The notes beneath the pieces were generated by a model. That model did not search any database. It had not been told where the DNA came from and worked only from the letters and a program-made list of their open reading frames with translations. From assembly GCA_946807835.1 (NCBI GenBank), contig CAMPEX010000001.1:3549001-3613000 (forward strand): a stretch of DNA of 64,000 nucleotides, given 5' to 3'. Every line of letters begins with the position of its first letter. Position 1 is the first letter of the stretch. Shown here in pieces: positions 20,480-31,081 of this stretch. The translations under genes were made by a program, and so were the position numbers. This DNA comes from Ailanthus altissimus. Its lineage: Eukaryota > Streptophyta > Magnoliopsida > Sapindales > Simaroubaceae.

Positions 20480-22763
20480 TGATAGAACGTAATTGTATAA
20501 AGTATTTTATCCTCTTAAACTTGATGTTTGCTCAATTTATCCAAATAATTAGGCTATTGATGCATGTTAATGTTGTTTTTTAGGTTTAAGCATTATCAGA
20601 GCAAAAATATCAAAAATCGGATGCAAATGGGGCTATTTGAGATGAGAATCTGAGAAGGGACTAAAATGCTCAAAATTTGAAAAGTGCTACAGTGTAATGC
20701 CGGGGCATTTGATTTGAGTGCCGGAGCATTGGCCAGGGCGCTAGTTCTAGAAGCTCAATGCCGCGACATTGAACCCGAATGCCACGACACTGAATGCTGG
20801 GCACTCTTTAAGGGCATTTTTGTCCTCTTTTTGTAACCCTACCTATATAAAAACCCATTGTTGAGCCAAGAATAAAAAGAGGGAGAAAAGGTACGAAATT
20901 GGCAAGGAGGAGAAGGCTTCAACTCGAATTTGAAGTGAAGAAATGATGTCTCCAAGGTTTCTTGTGCATCATTGAAGATATTTGAAGAATTAAAACCTTG
21001 GAGACATCCCAAATTCTGTTTTCTCTTTCCTTTTATTTGTTTTCCTCTTTTATTTTAATTTTCTATTATGAATAATGCTTAAATGGGTTGTATCTATGGA
21101 TGGTTGAATAATTTTTGTTATAGTTGAATTTTTATATGATTAAACTTGATTCTAAGGATTGATGTAGTTTTATTTATATTATGTTTGGATGATTCAGTAT
21201 AAATTCGTGAAATGCATTTATGTTTCTTTATGCTTACTGCCTCTAAGTGATTGAAAAATGAATTGGTTGTTGTGAATTAATGGATTGATGCTTGAAAGAG
21301 ATTGATCCATTTATAGGATTTGGGAGAAACATAGCTTTAGGTTGTTATTGAGTTGAAAGGCTAATAACACTTAGGTAATCTTCTTGGTTTTCCTTAGGAT
21401 TTGCATAAGGTGCACTCCAAGTGTTTGATTAAATGCGTGATAGGCACAAACTCTTTGGGGTGTGCTATTATGCCTAGGGTTACATATGGTGCTCTTCTTT
21501 TTAAAGTGTTTGATAAAATACGTGACAGACGCAAATACTTTCGGTGTACCATTATGTCTAGAATTTCATTTGACACTCGAGAGAGGTAATGAAATTAATC
21601 CTCGGGTAATCAAATGCATGTCTATGTAAACAAGTTAGATAAACGTATCAACTTGAATATGTATGAATAGTATCTCATTCGCACTCGACAGAGGGAATGA
21701 GATTAGTCTTATGCCCTTGATTAATTAATTGAACGAATTTGCTAAATAGGAAGACCATAGGAAGAATATAATGAAATCAATGCTTTAGGATCCCATTTGT
21801 ATAGAATTCACCATATCGTAAGATTATCATTTTGTTGTAGATTGTATGTTCTAGGCCTTAATGGAACTTTATTGAACAATATGTGTTGAAGTTGCTATGT
21901 GATTAATGATTATCTTGTGTTATTCGTTTATGCCTTTTATGCGCTTCATGCTTCTAATTGCATTCAAAAATGGATTTGATGAATAATACATTTTGGTTAT
22001 GTGCTTGACAAAGTTTAATCCATATGTCGGTTTTAAAAAGCATAGCTTTGAGTTTGTTAAGGTGAGAGACTAATGAACTTAGGTAATCATCATGGCCTTT
22101 CTTACGATTTGCATGAGGTGCACTCCAAGTGTTTGATAAAATGTGTAACAGGCACAAACTCTTTGGAGTGTGCCATTATGCCTAGGGTTACATGTGGTGC
22201 TCTCATTTTTTAAGTGTTTGATAAAATACATGATAAGCGCAAACACTTTGGGTGTGCCATTATGTCTAGAATTTTAGTTGACGCTCGACAGAGGTAATGA
22301 AATTAATCTTTAGGGTAGTCGCTTAAAGGTAGCTTAATGCGTATATGTATAACGGGTTAGATAGAAATATCAACTTAGTTGTATATGCATAGTATCTCAT
22401 TTGGCACTCGAAAGAGGGAATGAGATTAATCATACACCCTGGATTAATGAATGCATAAATTGGTTGTTGATTACTAATGTCAAAGACCATTGGAAAATAG
22501 AGGGAAAACCAAGTCCCTAGAACCCCGTTGCCATAGATATAACATATCTTTAATTTACCGGTTTATTTAGTTTTAAGCATTTTTAGTTCAATAAAATATC
22601 CTACCTTTTTAATTAGCCTAGATAAAGTTAAGTTGCCAATATCGTAGTACTTAGCTTTAATTTAGGACATAATCCTTGTGGGAACGATACTCTATTCATC
22701 ACTTTATTACTTGTTACGATAACATATACTTGCGTTAGTTTTTGTTTTAGAAATCACACAACA
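20480..22763 (+). repeat. L3 3' LTR, internally duplicated
   Basis: 2284 bp, same composite structure as the 5' copy, so the duplication predates insertion. Promoter words 20686-20810 and TATATAAAA 20844-20852. The 85-bp repeats start at 21421, 21506, 22130 and 22214. Confidence 0.9.
21421..22298 (+). repeat. Two pairs of 85-bp repeats in L3 3' LTR
   Basis: Same unit and spacing as 15616-16479 (pairs about 709 bp apart). The frame at 21401-21589 and its counterpart 16290-16478 are open across the pair. In another frame units read VFDKMRD, which resembles a pentatricopeptide-repeat segment. Confidence 0.82.
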
Positions 22764-23140
22764 AATATCAACTTAGTTGTATATGCACAGGGTCTCTTTC
22801 GACACTTGGGAGAGATAATGAGATTAGTCTTAAACCCTTGATTAATGAATACATAAAATTTTTTGTTAATCACTAATAATAAAGAAAATAGGAATGGTAA
22901 AGTCACTAGAACCCATTACCATAGAACTATTAACTATTTAATTTACTAAATTATTTTTTTAAGCATTTTTAATTTCATAATTTAACTTAGCCTAGATAAT
23001 GTTAGCTTGTCAATGCCTTAATACTTAGCATTAATTTAGGATACCAATCCTCGTGGGATGATATTCACTCATCATTTTATTACTTGAGCATGACCCTTGC
23101 CCTTGTAGTTATAATTCGAGTGTGTATAATTTTGTGAACA
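22764..23140 (+). repeat. L2 3' LTR, second part
   Basis: Resumes with the AATAT duplication and ends GTGAACA at 23140, followed by TTAAC. It aligns with 8836-9218. Confidence 0.92.
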
Positions 23141-23145
23141 TTAAC

Positions 23146-23385
23146 CCATTCTTATTCTTAGTGATCTATTTTGTTGATTTTGAATTATTACAAGGTAATT
23201 TTGATTAAGTTCAATAAAAAAATTAATGAAGAGACTAAAGAGTGAAAAAAAGTAAGAGAGTATAAACTCATAAAACGGTAAATGCCAAATTTGAGTAAAA
23301 CAAGCGTGAGTGCTATTAATCTAAAGAGAAAACACATACAATAGTGTTTGAGAGGTTTTTTAATTTTTTTTGCAATTTATTAAAT
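23146..23385 (+). other. L1 leader, second part
   Basis: Continuation of 7355-7871 up to the gag start. A-rich, no open frame of note. Confidence 0.6.
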
Positions 23386-24560
23386 ATGTCTCAAGAAAAA
23401 GATAAAGGCGCATCCGATGATAATCTGGAAAAGATTGATTTCAAAATCTTTTTTAAGTCCTTAGAACAAAAATTTAATCGACTAGAATTGAGGTTTAATA
23501 AGATGAATGAGAGAATAGATAAAGTTGAATCTAGTTCACAAAGGGGACAACTACCTAGAGCTTCTAATATACAAAGAATAGAGACGAATCCATTTAGGTT
23601 TGATTAAAAAGATGACTATAGGGATGACCTAGATAATGGTGATCATACCTGTAATAGTAATATAGGGAGATTTGGGTGTAGGAATTAAGGTAGAGGAATT
23701 AGATATGGAGATAGGATTGATAACAACTTGGGAAGTATTAAGCTGAAAGTTCCATTTTTATAACGTAAAAATGATCCTAAAGTATATTTGGAGTGGGAAA
23801 AAAAAGATGGAATTGGTCTTTAATTGTCACAACTACTCTAAATTGAAAAATGTGAAGTTGGCTGCCATAGAATTTACTGAATGTACTATTGTTTGATGGG
23901 ATCAACTTGTTTTGAGCAGGAGATAGAATCGTGAAAGACCTATTAGGACATGGGAAGAGATAAAAGCTATTATGTGGAGGAGATTCATTCTAAGTCACTA
24001 CTATAGAGACTTATTTTAGAAGTTACAAAGCCTTATTCAAGGATTTAAAAATGTTAAAGACTACTACAAGGTGAGGGAAATAGCCATGACATGAGCTAAT
24101 TTGGAGGAGGATCGAAAAGCTACTTTGGCTAGGTTCCTAGTTAGTTTGAATCGTGATATTACAAATGTGGTGGAGTTACAACGATATGTTGAGTTGAATG
24201 ACATGGTGCATATGGCCATAAAAGTGGAGTAATAACTGAAGAGGAAGGGTTCCACATGAATTACGCAGAATTTGGGTTCTACCTTAACATGGAAACCGAA
24301 TTGGAGTAAAAAGAATGAAAAGCCTAATTTGAAGCCTAAGCCTGAAAACTACAAAAACAACAAAGATGGAGCTATAACATACAAATGTAAATCTGATTCC
24401 CAAAGTTATAGAAATAGAGATATCAAATGTTTTAAGTGTTTGGGAATATGTTATATTGCAACTCAAATGCCCAAACAAAAGAGTGATGATATTGAAAAAA
24501 GGTAGTGATATTGAGAATAAAGGTGAATGTGATAACGAGCCCATGCAACTTTGAAGGATG
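23386..24560 (+). pseudogene. L1 gag remnant
   Basis: The start MSQEKDK at 23386 is followed by a coiled-coil-like charged segment (LEQKFNRLELRFNKMNERI, about 23461-23517), the gag core (WEKKDGIG and related words near 23795, with the Leu-rich part to 24200) and a zinc knuckle at about 24428-24475. The knuckle reads CFKC...Y....M, so the His and last Cys of CX2CX4HX4C are lost. Stops and frameshifts at 23607, 23660, 23830 and beyond. Gag would have packaged the element RNA. Confidence 0.75.
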
Positions 24561-24639
24561 CAAGTGACATTGAGTATCTGGTTGATGGAGAGCTCTTAGT
24601 GTCCAAATAAAAAAAAAGATAAGAAGGCACAACGTAATA

Positions 24640-24960
24640 GCATTTTTTATACTAGATGCCATGTCAATGAAAAAGTATGTAGTATGATTATCGATAAGGG
24701 GAGTTGTACTAATGTAGCTAGCACTAGTTTAGAAAAAATATTGAATTTGAAAAATTTGAAACATCTTAGGCCATATAAGCTACAAGGGTTGAATCATTAT
24801 GGAGAAGTTAAAGTAAATAATTAAGTGCTTATTTCATTCTCAATTTGGAAGTATAAGAATGAGGTTTTGTATGATGCAGTGCCAATACATGTGGGGTATA
24901 TTATTTTAAGGCGACCATAGCAATATGATAGGCATGTAATTCATGATGGTTACATGATGA
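24640..24960 (+). pseudogene. L1 protease remnant
   Basis: VCSMIIDKGSCTNVAS at about 24675-24722 is the aspartic-protease active-site region of plant Ty3 elements, where the usual form is IID(G/S)GS. RPYKLQGLNHYGEVKV and later VPIHVGYIILRRP (position of the ILGRPW motif) follow. There is one stop near 24823. Confidence 0.8.
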
Positions 24961-25190
24961 AGATCAAGTAAAGTTAAAAAGGGAGAGTAATTCAAAAAAA
25001 AAAGTGAGAGTTCAAAAATAAAGAGTGATATGAAAAAAAAGAGTGAGAGTTCAAAAGTAAGATAGGCTAAAACGAAAAGGAGAGAAAAAGAGTGAAAAAG
25101 AAAATGAAGTTTCAGTTAGTAAGGAAATAAAATAGAGAAAACTAGTGAATTTCCATACAAGAAAAAGTGAGATAAAAAAGTTTTGGTTTT
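24961..25190 (+). repeat. Purine-rich low-complexity linker of L1 pol
   Basis: Irregular repeats of GAGTGAGAGTTCAAAA and AAGAGTGA. They would encode a Lys/Ser/Glu-rich linker between protease and RT, as is common in related polyproteins. Confidence 0.6.
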
Positions 25191-25239
25191 AAATCAGCCT
25201 ATGAGTACTCTTTTATACAAAGGCTTATTTTAGTACTAA

Positions 25240-25978
25240 TGAACTTAACCCCTCTTTTACCTAGTGTTGTTGTTTCTCTTTTACAGAAATTTGACATGTG
25301 TTTTCTAAAGAGATACCTAATGTTTTATCAACAATAAGGGGAATTGAGCAATAAATCGACTTTATACTTAGAGCATCAATTCTTAATAGGGTAGTGTATA
25401 GAAGTAATCTTGAGGAGACAAAGGAACTTGAAAGATAGGTTAGTGAGCTTATGAAGAAGGGGTATATGCATGAAAGCATGACTCCTTATGTGGTTCTAGT
25501 ATTGCTTGTACTTAAGAAAGATGAGTTATGGAAGATGTGTATTGATTGTTGCACCATAAAAAATATAACTGTGAAGTATAAACATTCAATTCTTGGATTA
25601 GATGACTTCTTAATAAATTGCATGGTTTTTGTGTTTTTACCAAAATTAATCTTAAGAATAGATATCATCAGATTAGGATGATAAAAGGTGATGAATGAAA
25701 AACTTCATTTAAAACAAAATATGATTTATATGAGCGGTTTAGTTATGCCATTTAGGGTAATTAATGCACCTAGTATTTTCATGAGATTAATGAATCATAT
25801 TTTGCGTGCTTTTATTGGCAAATTTATGGTCAAATACTTTAATGATATTATGATCTATAGAGAAAACTTAGATGAGCATGTTGAGCATTTAAAACTTTAT
25901 TTTAGGTGTTTTAAGACAAGAAAATTGTTTGCTCATGAGGTTATTGTCTTATTAAGGTTCAAGAATGTTTTTATTTGA
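25240..25978 (+). pseudogene. L1 reverse transcriptase remnant
   Basis: The N-terminal RT part (ELMKKGYMHESM, then MCIDCCTIKNITVKYKH at about 25534-25583) is followed by IDIIRLG...(the DLKSGYHQIR area), VMPFRVINAPSIFMRLMN (about 25743-25796) and the catalytic box at 25835-25858. The box reads YFNDIMIY instead of YFDDI, so the first catalytic Asp is Asn. Frameshift near 25681 and stop at 25979. Sequence then jumps to the end of integrase. Confidence 0.88.
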
Positions 25979-25984
25979 GGCCTG

Positions 25985-26199
25985 TGATTGGATTTGGTTA
26001 TATATAAGGAAGGAATGATTTCCTGTGCAAAGGCATTCTAATTTACTTTCAAGGGGAGATGGTCCATTTTCAAGTGATTGAAAGGATCAATGACAATGCC
26101 TATAAGTTAAGACTTCCAGGTAAGCATAATGTAAGTGCAACCTTTAATGTTGCTGATTTATCTCCTTTTAATATAGTGAAGATTTAAGGACAAATCATT
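25985..26199 (+). pseudogene. L1 integrase C-terminal scrap
   Basis: Words FP.QRHSNLLSRGDGPF, VIERINDNAYKLRLPG and NVSATFNVADLSPF (frameshifted) correspond to the integrase C-terminal (GPF/Y) region that ends Ty3 pol. RNase H, the integrase zinc finger and the DDE core are missing. Confidence 0.75.
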
Positions 26200-26215
26200 T
26201 TCAAGAGAGGGAGAA
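26200..26215 (+). other. L1 polypurine tract
   Basis: TTCAAGAGAGGGAGAA immediately before the 3' LTR start TGATGCAAATC. Confidence 0.75.
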
Positions 26216-26972
26216 TGATGCAAATCAAGTTGCAAAATCTTTACAATATCTTCTATTAAGCATCCATGGGGCTACAATGACAAGGATGAGAATCAAGAAA
26301 ATTAAGGAAGTATCAAATATACTAACTGAGCATATCTCAAATTCATGCTTTGTATCAAGGTACTAATCTGATAAAATTATGTGTTCTCAATGTTATTCAA
26401 GTTTCTTTAAGTGATCTGGAGTAAATTACATGAATAATAAAATAAGATGCATATCAATTTAGGAATGAAGATCTGACATCATTGTTCACACATTACTATT
26501 CATATATTACTGTTCACTTGACTTTATTAGATCCTTATTTTCTTTTTTTCATTTTTTTTATTCTTAGGTTAAATACAAAAATAAGGATATAGGAATATTT
26601 GTTTCCTTAATATTCTTGTTATTTATTTTCTATTTTTGTAATCGATTCCTACTATAACTTAGAATTTGATTTATTTTTTCCTTTTATACTTTTGGTAAAA
26701 TTGGCTATATAAGGCTCTATAACCTTAAGGGGAATTCAAAGTTTTAACATTAATAATAATGAAAATTTTCTCTTAGTTCTTCAAATAACTTTTTTGAACT
26801 TATCAAGATTACATCTTGTGGCATTCATCCTCGACTGATCACTCATAATCTTTCTTGAGTTTGGCGTCTACTCTAATTTTTTTATATCTTTTGTTATTGT
26901 CTCTTATAGATAATAGGTCACGGTCCTTATTTTTGTTTATTTTGTGAATCTAAATTAGAATAATTCATATCA
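26216..26972 (+). repeat. L1 3' LTR
   Basis: Aligned with 6670-7354; it ends ATCA before the TGAAT duplication (26973-26977). The last ten bases diverge from the 5' copy, which leaves some doubt about the exact end. Confidence 0.75.
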
Positions 26973-26977
26973 TGAAT

Positions 26978-27900
26978 GATCATTAATACTATGCAATGGT
27001 AATGCTTTGGCCATTTACTATTGATGAGGTTATTGAGTGTCTTTTCTTTTATCCTGATCTAGTGGTAGTTGTTGCTGTCATAGGCCTTTTTAGTAACGTA
27101 TGTACCTTTTCACTATGACATCAATTTAGAAGGTTGATCTATGTTTTTCTTAACGTGCTTTATAGCCTTTTATAATAGGTCACCCACACTCTTGTTTTTT
27201 ATGAACTTGGCCTATGCTTCAACTATTATCCTACGGTATAATGCCATGCCTCTGTGCTTTTTCCCTTTTTCATCCATTGTCTCAAGTTCATCCATAAGGT
27301 TAGTCAAAGAAATTAGGGAATCGATTTGCATAATTACCATTCTTGAAGTTGGCATAGATAGCATCGCATACAAAAAAAAAGTATGAGAAATAACTAGTAG
27401 CTTCATATGGTGATGTCCTGTAGGCCAAAAGGGCATCATTGAGGTGTATGCTTTAGTCTGCAGAGTATACATGTACCATCTTATTTAGTATTTTCAACAG
27501 TATTTACTTGCCTATAGCCATGGGCTAGTATGGCATTTAGCTTCTATGCTTAATGTCGTATTGCTCCAAGGTGGTGTTAGCGTGTTTGCTCATGAAGGAC
27601 GTGCCATTATCACTAATGATTTTATATGGGATGCTAATGTGGTATATGATGTGCTCCCTTAGGAAGTTTAATATGACAGTGCTAGTTTTTTTTCTCAATG
27701 AGATTGTGTCAATCCTTTTGGAGAAGTAGTCTATGGATGCCAGTATCTAGATGTACCCACTAATAGGTAGATTGGTTAGGCCTACCAAATCTAGCCTTCA
27801 AGTGTGAAATAACTAGAGTTTTGTCATTTCTTGCAAGATCTTAAGGGTGTTGATGCTGTAACTTGGTATAGATCTAACATGTATGAAACTTTTTGACGAA
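26978..27900 (-). pseudogene. Tat/Ogre-like integrase remnant (core and C-terminus)
   Basis: On the minus strand: TNLPISGYI (about 27790-27750), DYFSKRIDTI at 27731-27701 (catalytic Asp in DYFSK), IIYHISIPYKIISDNGTSF at 27650-27594 (second catalytic Asp in SDNGT), and the YRTS word near 27410 in the later part. The run LMDELETMDEKGKK at about 27295-27253 corresponds to the region after the YGxEAVLP motif. Stops and frameshifts are frequent. The order (integrase after RNase H, no envelope) and the style of the core suit Tat/Ogre-type Ty3 elements. The copia insertion at 27906 separates it from the zinc-finger part. Confidence 0.8.
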
Positions 27901-28408
27901 GTTTTTGTTGGGATATCAAGTGTGTGATATACGAGTGTATACATAATTTTAAAAATTAACTATGCACAGCGGAAGCATGTTACATATACACCAATTTTAA
28001 CAAATTCAACATATATATCACATATATACGTAAGTATAACAATTATATATTTATGAACACATATATCACATATATGTAAAATAAAAAATATATATGATGA
28101 ACATTATTGTACTAAAAACATAATATAAAATGCTCACCTAATGAAGGTAGCTTTACAAATTTTTCAAGTCCTTCAACAATCCATGTGAAGAGCTCACCTT
28201 GAAGTGTATGTTGAACAATTCTAGTCCATAACTTTTGGTGGGATTAAGGAGTTAGAATGGTAGCTTAGTTTTAGAATTTTTAGCAACTGTATTCAATCCT
28301 CTTTGAATACATATACTTGTTTCATAAACATGAATATGATTTAGCCATCCATGGAAAAGGAGAGGAAGATGAAGTTTTATTTTGTTCTCGTTAATAACTC
28401 CTTACTAA

Positions 28409-29858
28409 TGATAAGGGCAAATTTGTCATATATTTTCTCATGTTTTTATTATTGATATTTTATGATTTTATGAGAATAGATGGCTATTTATGTGCTTTAT
28501 TGTTATTTATAGGGACTTGAACGAAATTTAAAGAAAGAACGCAAAAGGAGCGAAAACAGGGACTAAAATGCAAGGTTTTCAAATTATGAGTCCAGCGCCC
28601 CCGCGCCACAAGAATTGTAGCCCCAGCACTGAAATAGTGATCGAAATAAGAAAAACGACCTGCTTAAGTCGCGTCTAGCGCTCCAGCGCTGAAGAGTCAC
28701 CGCGCCAGCGGTGAAGCCGTTTTCATGCAGCGCCCCAGCGCCAAGATACCACCGCTCCAGCGGTAATCGCTTTTTCACGCGTCGCCCCAGCGATAACTGC
28801 ATAGCGCGCCAGCGGTAGTGCGAGTCCTAGTCCGATGAGAATTGAGATTTTCAAACTCATATCAATCCCTATATAAAGCCACTCGTTCCCAGCCTTCAAG
28901 GAGGAATCCAAGACGACCCTAAGAGCACCAAGAATACAGAGCATGAATCTTAGAGAGTAATAGGAGTTTAATTGAAGCAACTTTAGAGAGAAGTACAAGA
29001 CGTTCTTCGGCATCAAGAGTTTCTAGGCAGCGCAATTAAGAGCAATTCGACGTCTATATCGATTTGCTAATAATTGTATCATGATTTATAATTATTTTTA
29101 CTGCTGTTCTCTTGTAGCCATGAGCTAAACTTGTTTTCTAGGGTTAATACTTGAACTCAATATGTGCGCTTAAATTGCCATATCTTTTAGTATTTAATAA
29201 ACTTAGTCTTTTATTATTTAAATTACTTGTGTTTAATGCTTCAATATATCTGGCCAATATATGGTGAATGAGTTGGTAATATTATTGATAAACTCGGAAG
29301 AGGAATCATAATATTTAGACCTAGGTAATTTGATGCATGATTGTAGAGTAACATTCAATGTTGCATATGCAAGTTTCAATTTAGGATAGGAATATACCTA
29401 ATTGGCATGTATGATCAATAAGACCTAATCTTAATGAATCTTAATTTATTACAAGTTCCATAGGAATATAGGTATTTGGTAAATTAAGGTATACTTGCAT
29501 GACCTTGGAAGAGGCTTGTGAATACATTAGTGTCTTGATCAATAATAAAGACTAAGGGAGTTAAATATTATAAGGTTAATCATTAGAAAGCATATTGGGG
29601 GATAGTATTAATCCTAGATTTTCTCTACGTTGCTATCCTTAAATCTCATTGCATTGTGTTTTTATTTTTATATTTCTTACATTCATTCTTAAATTTTTAT
29701 TTTTCTGAATAATTATTAGGAAGATATAATTTTAGTAATTGGTTAAAAAGAAAAAATTATCCCTGTGGGTTCGACATCCGACTTATTTAGTCTCTTTATT
29801 ACTTGCATACGATAGTGTATACTTGCACTTAATTTTATGATATAGAAATATCGCATCA
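28409..29858 (+). mobile_element. Ty3-type solo LTR, TSD ACTAA
   Basis: 1450 bp, TGATAAGGGCAAA...ATCGCATCA, with perfect duplications ACTAA at 28404-28408 and 29859-29863. The start and the end (TTATTACTTGCATACGATAGTGTATACTTGCAC near 29801) resemble the Athila-like LTRs, but most of the sequence is its own family. It contains a GC-rich array at 28590-28820 and TATATAAA at 28870. Confidence 0.93.
28590..28877 (+). promoter_or_regulatory. CCAGCG dyad array and TATA box in solo LTR
   Basis: About ten words of the form (A/C)GC(G/T)CC(C)CAGCG, for example AGCGCTCCAGCGCTGAAG at 28677, GCGCCCCAGCGCC at 28730 and CCGCTCCAGCGG at 28752. Several are mirror-paired over 4-6 bp with a 2-4 nt centre. The TATA box TATATAAA is at 28870-28877. 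The region is strikingly GC-rich in an AT-rich surround. Confidence 0.7.
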
Positions 29859-31081
29859 ACTAACACAATAGAAATTATTTTTCTCTATTGTCATTTACAA
29901 TTTTTCTAAGCATGTAGAAATCTGAAAAATTACAAAATAATTTCACCTTGTATTCCTTCAACTCCTTGAAAGGAAAAATGAGACCAAGCAATTTTTCTCC
30001 CTCTCTCCCTTACACTTGGCCGAATTCTTTCATTCACAAGAATGAATGAATTCTTGTTTTCTCTTCATTTGTTTTGTTTCAATCCATAAAAAATTCAATT
30101 GCTTTCACCACTTTCATAGTGGATGAAACATTATCATTATATTAAGAAGTATTTCACCCATTAACTAAGAAATGGCCGGCCAACTATTAGAAACAAAATG
30201 AATACAATTCATTTAATGGCTTACTTTAATACATGTAATATAAAGAAATCCTCCACCATTCATAATGGCCAAATATTAAATTCAGTTAAATAAAATTAAT
30301 GCAATAAATTATATAATAATTTTTAGTGCATTAAATGTATATAATAAATAAATCAAAAACTAATTTTTGATTATTTAATTAATATAATAAAATAAATCAA
30401 AAACAATTTTTGTATTATTTTATTAATATATCATGATACAAAATGAAGGGTTTAGATTTTGCCATTTGTCACCATTCTATTGGTTAACAACTTTTGTTAA
30501 TAATATTATCAAATAAAACAAAAACTATTTTTGTATTATTTAATAAATATATCATGAAACAAAATAAAGGGCTTAGATCTTGCCATTTGTCACCATCTTA
30601 TTGGTTAACATTTTTTGTTAATTAATTAAATGATGTACTTAACAGTTAAGTCTTAATAAATGTACATCCCGAGGGATCCCGAAATAATTATTCTATTTTG
30701 CTGAAATTTATTAGATCGAATTAATTCAATCTAATCCGCTACCCCAGTGTGCAACGAGTACACTTCATATTGTGAGACCTCTAAGTCCACACCTAATTTG
30801 TCATTTGGAGCTCCTCCATACGTCCATGAACGATGCCCCACACACACGTTACATATATTACAAATTAGCATGTTAGACCATGCAAGTTGAGGTTATTGCA
30901 TATTCGTATAATCCTTTCATTAATTTATATCCTTGAAGAGCAGAGATACAGATCATCACCGTCAAATCTCTATTTACTCAACCATAAACTTATCTTCAGA
31001 TTTATATTTCACTAAACAATATCCACAAACACTTTTGTGATATTGTTTATTCCTCCGAAATATATTTTTTGAGGTTTATGC

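Larger units (their letters stand above)
14699..22763 (+). mobile_element. L3: Athila-like Ty3 element in the L2 LTR, TSD AATAT
   Basis: LTRs run 14699-16944 and 20480-22763, both TGATAG...ACACAACA. Duplications AATAT lie at 14694-14698 and 22764-22768, and joining the flanks restores the L2 LTR reading GATAGGAATATCAACTTAG. The PBS is at 16951. The interior is reduced to a short 5' piece, a post-pol scrap and the 3' untranslated region, plus the inverted solo LTR L4. The two LTRs are about 90% identical at their starts, younger than L2 as nesting requires. Confidence 0.95.
7877..23140 (+). mobile_element. L2: Athila-like Ty3 retrotransposon, TSD TTAAC
   Basis: LTRs begin TGATGA(G)CGTATTTTA at 7877 and 13741 and end AAACA/GAACA at 9218 and 23140. 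Perfect duplications TTAAC lie at 7872-7876 and 23141-23145. The PBS is of the tRNA-Asp type, and gag and protease fragments follow. RT, RNase H and integrase are missing: protease runs almost directly into the post-pol segment. The 3' LTR is interrupted at 14698 by L3. Removing L3 and one TSD copy gives a 3' LTR of 1330 bp against 1342 bp for the 5' LTR. The LTRs are about 80% identical at their starts, so insertion is old. Confidence 0.93.
6670..26972 (+). mobile_element. L1: Ty3-type LTR retrotransposon hosting a three-deep nest
   Basis: The two LTRs start alike (TGATGCAAATCA at 6670 and 26216) and are followed or preceded by the expected leader, gag, protease, RT and polypurine tract. TGAAT flanks the element at 6665-6669 and 26973-26977. 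The leader is split at 7877 by L2 and resumes at 23146. RNase H and most of integrase are deleted. The gag-pol type (zinc knuckle, IIDxGSCTNVAS protease, RT close to plant chromovirus-like Ty3 elements) suggests a chromovirus-related lineage, but the C-terminal domain that would prove it is lost. It is the oldest element of the nest. Confidence 0.85.
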
